Part shown: positions 53,701 to 64,000 of the stretch, piece by piece
Numbering within the stretch: the stretch's first letter is position 1
How the letters are laid out: every line of letters starts with the position of its first letter
Program-made: the position numbers and the translations under genes
DNA from: Maniola hyperantus
Taxonomy: Eukaryota > Arthropoda > Insecta > Lepidoptera > Nymphalidae
Assembly: GCF_902806685.2 (NCBI RefSeq)
Contig: NC_048545.1
Location: 14,841,926-14,905,925, forward strand
Reading direction: 5' to 3'
Length of the DNA stretch: 64,000 bases
The notes under the pieces: generated by a model
Database searches by the model: none
Told to the model about the DNA's origin: nothing
What the model saw: only the letters and a program-made list of their open reading frames with translations

Positions 53701-56700
53701 AGCTATAGGGATGACGATTCTAGTAAAATCAGCGACGTTTTATCACATAAAACGCTTGCTTAATAAGGGAGCTTTGTATGAAATACACAGATGTGACATC
53801 AGTACAACGTTTGACGTAATTTGACGTATTTTTTTAGTTAAATCGATAATTTAAAATGGTTAGCAAACTTAAGACTAACAGCGGACGTGTATTTTATGAA
53901 TTTTAGGAAAACCCTCTATTTAAAAGGTAAGTAGGTGTTTTATAATTTTTATCATAGTGTTTTTACCTACACTTAAAGGAAATCGCTAAATAATTATAAA
54001 TATCTACATATCAAAAAATTGCGGAACTGGCAGGATTCGAACCTACTACCTACCTAACTACTAAAATTATTAAGAAATTTCCGATTTTCGTTGTAGGAAC
54101 ATACTTAGCAAACGCCCTAAAAGAGAATAATAAATATAAGAAAAGCAAAAATTAGGTTTAAAAACTGTCCCCTCTACAATCGATATAATTTATCGACTCC
54201 GCGTCCCCCTATCCACTCTGCGTATTCAATTAAGTTGTTGAGTGCTGTCTTTATCTCTTTGCTCTTAAAGCAATGATATATGTGTGTCTCTGTTTAACAT
54301 CAACGGAAGCACTCGTTATAAGCCAATGATCGTGATAGGGGCAGTGGTGAAGGTTAAGGTTATTGTTTTTTTTTCATATCAAAGCATTATAGTTAAGAGC
54401 TGGTGGAGTAAGAACGACATGATGTGATATCAGATCTCACGTACAAAATACATCTTGACAAACAAAAAAAATGGCCACGGTGATAAGGACATAATTTGGT
54501 CACGTTCTAATAAGAGCTTAATAGATTAAGAATAAGAATAATTTATTTTGAATTTAGAATTTAGACACAAGAAACAAGTTTCCTACCCTCTGCACTAGGA
54601 AAACCCTGTATTGCAGAAGGCAGTTACCTAGAAGTTTTTTTAAACTAAGGACTTAATATTATATCTAATATTATACTAAATTATAGGTAAGAGAACGATG
54701 CATTTAGCTATCTCGCTTTGACAATAAGGCTACTTCTACAGGTATTTGCTCTGAGCCTTTAACGCATTATCTATTTCTTTTACATGCATATAAAACCTAC
54801 CTATCCTCTTTCACGCACTCCGTCCACTTTTCTTTGGTCTTCCTGTCCTCTTTTTTCCTTCTACAATCTACATGCATATGCATATCAGCATATCTAACAG
54901 ATTTTGCTTACTCTTATTAAATAAAATAAATAAATATATTCTTAACTCTTTGCTTAAAGAATTTTCCTTGCATAGATTAACCACCGGCTCCTTAATTTTA
55001 TAGTTTTAATACCTAAACAATGCAAAGTTGTTTTTGCGAATGTTGAAATGGGATAGAAGTATTTTCTGCCTCTTTCTGGGTGGGAATTAATACACTAGGC
55101 TTCCATATTGGTATTTAAAATGACGTTGTTTGCCTCAAAGTATTTTTATTCCAAGATGGATACCTTTGATAGCTGTATTAAATTATTACTTGCTAATGCC
55201 CGCAACTTCGTACGCGTGGATTTTGATTTTTAAAAATTCCGTAGGAACTCTTTGATTTCCCGGGATAAAAAGTAGTCTATGTCACTCTCCAGGTCTTTAA
55301 CTATACGGTACCCATGCAAAAAATTACGTCGATCCGTTGCTCTGTTACGACGTAATTGAAGGACAAACCAACAAACCAATTAACCAACAAACAAACACAC
55401 TTTCACATTTATAATATGGGTACTTAGGCTGATTAGCGGATGCCGCAATTTCGTCCGCGTGGATTTAGGTTTATAAAAATCATAAATGGATTATACGTAA
55501 CGATAGATAATTTTGCTGATTCACTTCGGCTTACGATAGGCATATACCTAAAATACGCATTTTTAAATAAAATTTGCCTAAAGTATACCTAGGTCCTTAC
55601 CTATTTGGGATTATTTATTTCCTTTGACTGCAGGCAGCTACCTAGATGAGATAATAAATAAAATTATAACACTCATATGAAATCTTCTAACATTTTTGGG
55701 CAGTAATTATTCTGACTTCAACAGTGTAAAACAGGTGTGTTACATACGGATATTCGCATCCGCATCCGCAAGTGCGGAACATTTGCATTAATTCATTTCA
55801 GACTTCCGCATATTGGCATGTGCAACAACCCTGGTATTAAATAAGAATAAGTTAACAAAGTAGGGTAGAGTAGCCTGCAGTGGCGTGCAGGTCATAGAGG
55901 CATAAATGCACTGCTTACCACAGTTGTAATAGCTCAATGCAAATTTTACATTATGACCTGCCAGTAAACAGTGGCCCCACCGCGGTTGTTTGACAGCTAC
56001 AATGTCACGATCGCAATCATCTCTGATTGGTTAATGCTCGCTCACTATTGGCCACAATGCATTGTTGCAACAAGAATCGCACAAATTCAGCCAATCAGAA
56101 CAATTGAGATTGTAATAATGATGGATGCAGGTTTTAGACAATCGCCCTAAAGGTTCCCCTAACTAATGCCTACCTTGGCTTCAAACCCTGTGCACGCCAC
56201 TGAGAGTAGGTAAGTAGTTAGGTACCTACTATTAGAGTAGGTATAGTTCAGGAGTTGTGTTATTTTTGTTTTGTGTTTGAATTGTGGCTAAACATACTGT
56301 TTAACTCTCTCTGTCAGACCTTATGTAAATTAATGTGTTTCTGCAAAATAAAGAAATGGAATTGAATTAGAGTAAATAATAGAATGAGTAGAAATGTAGG
56401 TAGGTAAGTAGCTTTCTGATTCGTTCACAAAATATTAATAGCATCATTATTAGGTGATTCTATAATCGTGTATCCTTTAAATAGATTAGGTAGGTACCTA
56501 CCTAATTGTAAAATCACAAAGTTTAAAAATAAGGAAATAAGCATAGAACTTAAATTGTGTTTCAGCTAAGTAAGTGTGTTGAGTGTGAATACCTAGCTCC
56601 TAGAAAAAATATATTCTCTATGTATATTATTTTTCAGTCAACAAAAGGCTTGTTTGTTTGTTAGGTATAATTTTTTACAGTCGGCTCCTAGACTACTCTT

Positions 56701-59700
56701 ATCTAAGATCGAAGCAAACTTTCAAAACATGCACAAACTTACCCACTACCTATTTATAAATCAGGCTTAACATTTTTAATGTCTTAATTAACAATAGTCT
56801 AATTATTTCTTTTGTAAGCAGATCCTGTTATAAACAATGATATCTAATAGTGCAATTACTAAAATACTCTTATTAAATTCCAAAGTTGAGAAGTAGGTAA
56901 GCTTAAAAAATTATTAAGAGCCGACCATTACTTATAATCAAATTCAAGACACAAAAAACCGGCCAAGTGCGTGTCAGGCTCGCGCAATGAGGGTTCCGTA
57001 CTACAGTCGTATTTTTTCGACATTTTGCAGGATAATTCAAAAATTATGATACATAAAAATATATAAAAATCTGTTTTAGAATGCACAGGTGAAAACCTTT
57101 TATATGATACCTCCACATGATATAGTTATCTTACTTAGAAAATTTAAAATATGTAGGTACTAATTATTAGTTCATGATCACAATTTTTTTTGTGATGTAA
57201 CCACAACAAATTCATGGTTTTCAGATTTTTCCCCAAATGTCAGCTATAAGATCTACTTAACTGCCAAATTTCATGATTCTAGGTCAACGGGAAGTACCCT
57301 GTAGGTTTCTTGACAGACCGACAGACAGACAGACAGACAACAAGTGATCCTACCTACTAAGGGTTCCGTTTTTCCTTTTGAGGTACGGAACCCTAAAAAC
57401 ATATCAAGTACGTATTGGAATATCCATAAGGTAGGGTTCTGTACACTTTGGCGGTCATTAATTATATTATCCATACTTTCATACTTAAATTATAAATGCG
57501 AAAGTGAGTTTGTCTGCTAGCTTTTCACTGCCCAACAGTTTAACCAATTTTGATGAAATTTGGTGCAGAGCACAGATTAGATCTCTAATCTGTGGTACAG
57601 AGGCAGCTTACATCCCGGGGAAGGACAAAGGCTACTTTTTATCCCGGAAAATAAAAGAGTTCCCACGGGTTTAACCGATTTATAGTCTGCCAATCCGCAC
57701 TTGGTCAGTGTGGTGGACTATGGCCAAATCCTTGGCTATGGGTTAATAATTTCAACTCTTAGGATCTTTGATACAATGCTTTGACTTCAGCTTTAGTTGT
57801 ACCTAACTATCAACTCCTTGAAAACATTAAAATAAACGCCAATCTTTTCTGGTTCTATAAACCTTCACTTTTTTCCCGCCATTGTAACTCTGTCTATTAA
57901 TTCTTTTTTAAAATTAAAACTAAGAAATTGCAAAATCGCTAACAGTACGGAACCCTAAAAACAGGTCGAACTACTTACAAGCTGACAGAAATCATAAAAA
58001 ATATTTTAAAACGCGATAAAGAAAAAGTCAACAACAAAATCGGTTTTGAGCGTTACGCACTCGGAAAAAAACTCGCTTAACATGCTCACTCCATTATTAA
58101 TCAAAGCGCACGTCATAACACTATGATATTATGCTTATTCAATAATGACTAATAACCCTTTCCATTTTCAACACATTTAATTTTCCACCCTATTGTCTAG
58201 ATTATATAATGTAATATCCTTTAACGTCACACTTGGGATATACAACCTGTTTAAATTTTACTTTTGTATAGTGTCGCTAATAAAATATGAACTGTATTTT
58301 CATCGATTAAAGACCATATTGAATTTAGCTTCCATATTTAATTTTTCTGAACCACACAAGCAATATATAACTTTATATAAATTAAAATAAAGAGTAAAAT
58401 AGAGTGGTGGGAAAAGTTTTAATAGCGTGTAAAATGATAGTGTATTGTTTTGTGTATGAAGACATCGGCTGTCAGGATGGTTGTCTGTGGTACGATAAGG
58501 TTGCGTTTCTATATTCCTCTTTGGTTTTTTTTTTTACTGATAAGTTCCGAGTGGGAGGAAGGTATAATGGCATAGGAATCAGAATATTATGATATTTTTG
58601 TTCGATTAAACTGACTTAATAATGGTGACAACTGACAGACCGGATCTTTTGGCTTGGACATCATTAGCGTGTTTTTTTTTAAATTTTTAAGTGCCTATTT
58701 GTTTCGTGGTCGTTCCATTTTTGATTATCTTCTGTGAAGATAATTTGCTAACTATCTCCTAGTCTATATAAAAAAGTCATAAGCATTTTCTTTTCTTTAT
58801 TTCCAAGCTTTCTTTGTAGAGTTTTAAGCAAATGGATCCTGCCCTAATTTAAGTACATTTAGGAGATTTAGATTTACCTACTGACAAATAGGTTTAAGTT
58901 ACTTATACTAACTCCATTTTTTGATAGAAATAAAAACATTATTAATAATGTTAAGCAAAATCGAAGCTTTTAGCACAAATTTTTTGTTGTATTTTATATT
59001 ATGCTGTAGATATTTACCTAATAGGCACTTATGTACATCGACCTTTAGAAGGAGATCGTAGATTTGTAGAACATTGTCCCTGTCGTTAAGACCGACAAAA
59101 CGTCATATAGGTATGAGTGACGGAGACAACGCTCTACAAAGCCGAAATGTCAATCTAAAGACCGATGCACATTACTTTCGTTTCGTATTATGTTACCTAC
59201 TAAATTCAAACAAAAGTCCGTCGCTAGGCGCGTTGCGTCGTCCGGTAGAGATCGGGTATAGTCGCAGTAACAAACTAGTAGGTATAGGTAGGTAGGTATA
59301 ATGATCAGTTTCACTATCACGACAGGAGTCTGAAGTCCCCCGGGAAGCTGCGCCATCCATCTTGGTTCGAGATAAACGACAAACTTGTACTGCCGACTAC
59401 ATGTCCCATGGGAATACAGTTTACACTAGCTTTGTGCCTACCTACCTTCCTCACCTACAAATGTGCACGTCCTGGCATTTGTAGCCGACATAAACAAGAC
59501 GAATTTGTGATATAAATAAATACCTAGGTGTTTTATTAAAAGTCTCGGAAAAGAGCAACCGCCGAGTTTCTTTCTGATTCTTTTCGGCATTCCGAAAATA
59601 ATGTCATACTATTGTAATTTGGAAGATTAGAGAAAAGTAAATGGCTTTTTTATTTTTATTTACTTACTAGCTGATGCCCGCGACTTCGTCCGCGTGAAAA

Positions 59701-60602
59701 TAGGTTTTTAAAAATCCCGTGAGAACTCTTAGATTTTTCGGGATAAAAAATAGCCTATGTCACTCTCCAGGTCTTTACCTATATCCATGCAAAAAATCAC
59801 ATTAATCTGTTGCACCGTTGCGACGTGATTGAAGGACAAACCAACAAACCAATAAACTCCAGCCACTGAACATAATATTATACCTACCTAAGTTGGTAGC
59901 TGTGTGCGATATATAACATGTCTATGGGTTTCATCATCATCATCATGATCAACCCATCGCTGGCTCACTACAGAGCATGGGTCTCCTCTCAGAGTGAGAA
60001 GGGTTTTGGCCATAGTCTACCACGCTGGCCATGTGCGGATTTGTAGACTTGACACATCTTTGAGAACTTTATGGAGAACTCTCAGGCATGCAGGTTTCCT
60101 CACAACGTTTTCCCTCACCGTTAAAGCAAGTGACATATTAATTTCTTAAAACGCACATAACTCCGAAAAGTTAGAGGTGCGTACCCGGGATCGAACCCCC
60201 AACCTCCGATTAGAAGGCGGACGTCCTAACCACTGGGCCATCACAGCTGATAGTCTATGGGTTTAAACGATGACAATGATCTAATTTAAGTTTTACAACC
60301 TTTTCTAACCTCCCATGGAGTCTTCCCACGGCCATACATTACTTGAGTGTTACCATTTTATGGTGTGTGCCGCTATAAAGGCACCCGCCTGTGATAAGAA
60401 GGGCAAATATTTATCTATTGATTCCTTCAAAACAATCACCGCCGGTTTAGATAATGGGCCACTGACATTCTGCCATCATTCTCATTATATTATAGTACTA
60501 CCTATGAGCCATATTCCCTTTTGGGTTCCCAGTAGCAAAATTTTATCAACAAAACTATAACGCTTGGCTGCAATCAGACCTTTTTTAATTTTTTTTTTAA
60601 CG

Positions 60603-61150
60603 CTGGGAAATGCGTTTACGCATCCCCCCTCTGCTGGAAGCTAGCCAGCTAACCAACTGGAGGGCATGTGGGACTCGCCGGCCGAGAGGCGACTGGAATA
60701 TCCACCAAAACCCAGCGGCGCTCCTGCGCGTCGCCTGGTGACTGGGTCACGGGAACACCGAAGCAAACCACCGCGACCCAGTCAACGACATGCGCAGAGG
60801 CGGACCCTCTACCGGGGACCCCGCTCACGAGGTCCCCACACCGCACGTCCGAGGCGCACCGACCAAGTGCGTGCGCCTCCCGACCCGGGGACCCAACGGG
60901 CGACAACTGCAGACTCCGCGCACGTCGCCCGCGTCTTATCCCCCGCCCGCCTCGTCCACTGTGCCCTATGCTAGTCAGAGGGACACGCGGAGAAACCTCC
61001 CCCCTGCCAGGCCATTAGCCATGACTAACAATATCCCCGAAGAGAGATTATTAGCCATGTTACCAAGGTGCACCGGCCCGAATCTCCTCTCTTCCCCTCG
61101 GATGCCCGATGCATCCAAAAGGGACCAGCATCACCCAGGCACACTGGGAG
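60603..61150 (+). mobile_element. R1-clade LINE, 5' region
   Basis: GC-rich leader of the element that continues to 64000. The left boundary is set at the end of the T-run before CGCTGGGAAATGCG. An open frame at 60790-61266 is present, but its reading differs from the first copy by one base (ATGTTACC against ATGGTTACC at about 61056), so coding status is undecided. Confidence 0.5.
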
Positions 61151-61200
61151 CAGTGGCGTGCACAGTGTTTGAAGAAGTGTCACAGGGTAGGCATTATCCC
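61151..61200 (+). mobile_element. Remnant of the CAGTGGCGTGCA MITE
   Basis: GCAGTGGCGTGCACAGTGTT then GGGTAGGCATTATCCC resembles the end of the MITE at 41238-41562 read in reverse. It lies within the LINE leader and is where the first copy runs into the gap. Confidence 0.45.
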
Positions 61201-61464
61201 GTGTGGAGTTGGTCCCGTGTGGAGTTGGCTGCTCTCCCATCGGGCGCGTCCCCGGCTGGCGGATAGGGGATTTCCCTCACCAGATTTATCTGGCGGGTAC
61301 TGGGGAAATAAAATACTCAGCGCGGACCAAAAGCAAGCACAACAAATCCAGGCAGCGTCTGTACTCGGAGCGAGCGGCTGTCTGGTCAGCGTCTGTCCCA
61401 CATTGGGCGGCTGTTTTCCGGAAGATGTGTAGGAGGAAGAAGGAAGTACGGGAGAAACTAGAAA

Positions 61465-62349
61465 ATGAAAGCACAACAAAAAGAGATACTACCCCAGGCG
61501 GGTTCCGGCGCTGATGGTGCCGGGGAATCCCGCCCCCTGACAGTCTCGGCTGACAGGGGCTGCCCCTCGTATTCTGGGGGGGGCAACGTTTTGCTGAATT
61601 TGGATACACCATTTGCTAGGTCTGGCTTGCTACAACGCACGCCACCTAAAACGACACAGGCAAGAACACGGACTGAAACGGAGCAAACTGAGACAGAAGA
61701 CGGAGTATCTACGGGAGATGAAGGTGCACAATGCAGGGGATCATCTTATGCAAGCCCTTTCACCTTTTTCTCGCCGATGGCAGGCACGCCAAAGAATAGA
61801 GGAGATTGGAAACGGAAGAAGTCTCCGACAAGTAATAAAGAGACGGAAACATTGGAAGAAAAGGAAGACAGACTACTAAATAGCCTGTATGGCAACATCG
61901 TTACGATAAATTCGCTCGTGGACAGGCAAGGGCCATATAAAAATACGGCAAACGAGGTCAAAATAAGACTGCGCGAACTGCAAAAACTGTCTGGACGGAT
62001 TATGGATGTCCGAAGGATGAGATCTGAAGCGAAAAATGAAGAATCGGAGAGAACCCCAAAAAGGGCTAAAAGAGCCGTGGTTTTAGAAGAAAAGGGAACA
62101 AACACATCAACCGGAGCTGAAAATGAAGGTTTGGAATGGGACGATGACTTTTTTACGGAAACAGATTGGAAGGAAGTGAAAGCGAAAAGCAAGCGGCGAC
62201 GCCGCAAGGAGAAGAAGGATAAAGAAATCGAAGGAAGCTCTGAAATGGCAAAACCACCGAAGGAGAAAGAGAAAAAGAAGAAGAAAGAGATAACAGAAAA
62301 GATGACGAGGAATTTGGAAAAAACCACAGATACCGATACGGAGAGATAA
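61465..62349 (+). CDS. LINE ORF1 (gag-like), N-terminal part
   Basis: Starts at ATG 61465, just after an in-frame TAG, and is open for 294 codons. It is rich in Lys, Glu, Thr and Ser, with a basic/acidic coiled stretch (residues about 125-190) that includes the SLYGNIVTINSLVDRQGPYK segment and a Lys-rich C-terminal run. This fits the disordered and coiled N-terminal half of R1-clade gag proteins, which bind element RNA. It ends at TAA 62347, but the neighbouring frame is open from 62306 and carries the zinc knuckles, so ORF1 is split by a frameshift in the 44-bp overlap. An alternative upstream ATG at 61425 lies in another frame that closes at about 61514. Confidence 0.65.
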   Translation: MKAQQKEILPQAGSGADGAGESRPLTVSADRGCPSYSGGGNVLLNLDTPFARSGLLQRTPPKTTQARTRTETEQTETEDGVSTGDEGAQCRGSSYASPFTFFSPMAGTPKNRGDWKRKKSPTSNKETETLEEKEDRLLNSLYGNIVTINSLVDRQGPYKNTANEVKIRLRELQKLSGRIMDVRRMRSEAKNEESERTPKRAKRAVVLEEKGTNTSTGAENEGLEWDDDFFTETDWKEVKAKSKRRRRKEKKDKEIEGSSEMAKPPKEKEKKKKKEITEKMTRNLEKTTDTDTER

Positions 62350-63091
62350 AAGTAACACGGGTAGAAAGCCTCCGGTGGCCAAGCCCGAAGCTCTGCTAGT
62401 GGAGGTGAAAGACCGTGACTATGCCAGCGTGCTAAAGGAGGTTAAATCGGGATTAGCAAGCGCACAAGTCGTATTCTCCAAGGTGAGGAAAACGAGAAAA
62501 GGCGACATACTTCTTGAGCTAGAGAAGGGGCAAGAGGAAGGAGTTTCACAAATAAAAGAGAAAGTGCGGGGAAACTGCCCAAGTTTAACTTTGAGAGCAC
62601 TCAAAGAGTCAGCGGAAGTTATAATAAGGGGACTAGACCTTACAGTAGAAAAAGAGGAAGTAGAAGAAGTTCTGAAACAAAAAGTAAAGGACTTTCGAAT
62701 TAAGAGTTTCTGGGAAAATAGCTATGGTAACAAGACAGCGGTTGTAGAGCTACCGAAGAATGAAGCCCAAAAACTGGTTGACGAAAAGAAAATAAAAATA
62801 GGATGGATGAGAGTGCCAGTTGGCCTCATGGTGAAAAAGAAGAGATGTTACAGGTGTCTCGAGTACGGGCATATCTCAACTGGATGTCCAGGCCAGGATC
62901 GGAGCAAAAAATGCTATAACTGTGGCGATGAGGGACACAAGGCCAGAGACTGTGTGAAGGAGGCCTCATGTGCTATTTGCAAGGATAAAGGCCAGGACAG
63001 CACAAAACATAGAATGGGCTCCAAGACCTGCCCGTCCTGGAATGTAAAGGCACCCGGCAGAAGAATCGTAGATTCAAAAAACGCGGTATAG
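62306..63091 (+). CDS. LINE ORF1 (gag-like), C-terminal part with zinc knuckles
   Basis: Open from 62306 to TAG 63089 in the frame next to the N-terminal part, with no ATG of its own near the start. It encodes a gag domain followed by three Cys-His fingers at about 62846-63035: CYRCLEYGHISTGC and CYNCGDEGHKARDC (both CX2CX4HX4C), then CAICKDKG...HRMGSKTC (CX2CX9HX6C). Three knuckles in this order and the HRMGS motif are typical of R1-clade (R1/TRAS/SART-like) ORF1. The role is nucleic-acid binding in the retrotransposition particle. A one-base insertion, two-base deletion or frameshift error would separate it from the upstream part. Confidence 0.8.
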   Translation, partial: RGIWKKPQIPIRRDKSNTGRKPPVAKPEALLVEVKDRDYASVLKEVKSGLASAQVVFSKVRKTRKGDILLELEKGQEEGVSQIKEKVRGNCPSLTLRALKESAEVIIRGLDLTVEKEEVEEVLKQKVKDFRIKSFWENSYGNKTAVVELPKNEAQKLVDEKKIKIGWMRVPVGLMVKKKRCYRCLEYGHISTGCPGQDRSKKCYNCGDEGHKARDCVKEASCAICKDKGQDSTKHRMGSKTCPSWNVKAPGRRIVDSKNAV

Positions 63092-64000
63092 GAGCAGGAA
63101 ATGGAGCGGTAGGATCGCATATCAAGGTCTTACAAATAAACCTAGATAGAACGCGAGCCGCCCACGACCTGCTCGAAGTAACGGCAAAACATCGTGAAAT
63201 AGATATAGCTATTGTAGCGGAACCAAACAGGAAGATAGTTCAAGCCCGAGAATGGGTAACGGACCGGAGAGGCGATGCAACTATAGTTGTGTACAATAAG
63301 CGGACCCAAATAAAGGAAGTTGCTCGGGGAGATGGTTTCATTGCGGTAAAACTCTCAGGGCTCACTTTATATAGTTGCTACTTCTCACCAAACTACAGCT
63401 TTGAAGAGTTTGAGCACGATGTAAACGAGCTTTTCGAAAGTATCATGTCACAACGTGGTGACATCCTAGTAGCCGGAGACTTTAACGCGGCGTCAAAAGT
63501 CTGGTCAAGTAAGGCAGAAAATGCTAGAGGTCGGCGTATCATGGAAATGCTTGCTAGTGCGGATTTGGTAACGGTAAACGTGGGGGTTACCCCGACATTC
63601 CAAAGAGGCGCAAAGAATTCCACGCCAGACATAAGATTTGCAAGTTCAGGTCTGGCGCAGAGAATTACTGAATGGCAGGTCCTGGACGAGGATAGCCTTA
63701 GTGGTCACCGGTACATAAAATTCCACATTTCCCAAGATGCATGGAAACCGCCAATGCAGCAGCAGGCAGGATGGAGACTGGATAAGTTAGACCAGAAGAT
63801 ACTGGAGAGCGTCCTTAAGGGAAAAGAAAATGAGATCAGCACACCTGAGGAGCTAGTGTTGGAGACCACGAAGGCTTGCGACAGAGCAATGCCAAAAAAG
63901 GGGCTGTCTAGGAAGGCGCCTGTTTACTGGTGGAATGCGACGGTAAAGCAAAAGAGGGATGAATGCACTAGAAGCCGTAGAATATACACTCGGGAAAGAC
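63013..64000 (+). CDS. LINE ORF2, apurinic-endonuclease domain (cut by window end)
   Basis: Open from just after TAG 63010-63012 to the window end. It overlaps the end of ORF1, and there is no ATG before SIMSQ well inside the domain, so the true start is unclear. The domain shows the expected order: LQINLDRTRAA, IVAEPNR (catalytic Glu), LVAGDFNAAS (Asp/Asn), NSTPDIRFAS and SLSGHRYIKF. It is followed by PVYWWNATVKQKRDECTRSR, the R1-clade linker before reverse transcriptase. The usual SDH near the end of the nuclease reads SGH here. The enzyme nicks target DNA; reverse transcriptase would follow beyond 64000. It is not at a recognisable rDNA or TTAGG target. Confidence 0.85.

Larger units (their letters stand above)
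46745..61175 (+). other. Second copy of the 14.5-kb segment (contig 2 start)
   Basis: It begins CACGTCGAAGCAAATAATTT, matching 32069, inside the local direct repeat. All repeats listed for 32.5-46.5 kb recur here in order. It has many single-base losses in its first few kilobases, plus some substitutions (for example GCAATGGGT for GCAACGGGT near 47440). This fits a second haplotype and/or low consensus quality at a contig end. Confidence 0.9.

Noticed and set aside
32069..61175. A genuine tandem duplication of labial
   Set aside because: The breakpoints coincide exactly with a 200-N gap and both contig ends; see the finding on contig overlap.
62107..62382. Phe/Leu-rich minus-strand frames opposite LINE ORF1
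   Set aside because: They are the complement of a Lys/Glu-rich coding stretch and not independent genes.
1..64000. CRISPR arrays, bacterial operons, riboswitches
   Set aside because: Direct repeats here are transposon copies with irregular spacing; gene structure, SINEs and a Hox gene show animal nuclear DNA.

Overview
The window looks like nuclear DNA of a moth or butterfly (Lepidoptera). It is AT-rich, contains almost no long open frames, and is packed with short interspersed elements, foldback elements, Helitron-like repeats ending in GTCGCGGGCATCAGCTAGT-type sequence, and LINE remnants of kinds familiar from lepidopteran genomes. The only conserved host gene I recognise is the first coding exon of the Hox gene labial (lab), on the minus strand at 35506-36097. 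It carries the labial hexapeptide block YKWMQVKRNVPKP and ends at a clean splice donor. The homeobox exon was not found, so the intron probably runs leftward out of the window. A second intact gene is a single-exon, seven-membrane-segment protein of unknown family at 16011-16889 (minus), which may be nested in that intron.

Layout. 1-11.9 kb: repeats only, including a perfect 35-bp inverted repeat around a SINE tail (680-835) and inverted Helitron-like copies (1691-2046). 11.9-13.3 kb: a three-unit direct repeat array. 15.8-16.9 kb: the seven-membrane-segment gene. 20.3-23.7 kb: copies of a repeat with GGCCAAGTGCGAGTC at one end. One copy has a 26-bp flanking duplication, and one is split by a 5'-truncated LINE with an R2-like restriction-endonuclease-type C-terminus, a poly(T) tract and a 10-bp target-site duplication. 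24-31 kb: SINEs and foldback elements, several nested. 31.4-32.1 kb: a local direct repeat. 32.6-33.8 kb: two long perfect hairpins. 35.5-36.9 kb: labial exon 1, leader and GC-richer upstream DNA. 37-46 kb: more repeats.

The most important structural point concerns assembly. Exactly 200 N (46545-46744) separate two copies of the same roughly 14.45-kb sequence, 32069-46544 and 46745-61175. The right end of the first contig matches the interior of the second, and the left end of the second matches the interior of the first. This is the dovetail signature of two overlapping contigs, or the two haplotypes, laid end to end instead of merged. The second copy has lost a net 36 bases in its first 3.4 kb and has frameshifts in labial, as expected for a low-quality contig end. 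If collapsed, the window is about 49 kb with one labial.

60.6-64 kb: a non-LTR retrotransposon of the R1 clade. It has a GC-rich 5' region, a gag-like ORF1 with three zinc knuckles (interrupted by a frameshift), and an ORF2 that starts with an apurinic-endonuclease domain and runs out of the window. I found no convincing new multi-gene system. The items most worth following up are the assembly duplication, the orphan membrane protein, the perfect hairpins in the probable labial intron, and the long flanking duplication of the GGCCAAGTGCGAGTC repeat.
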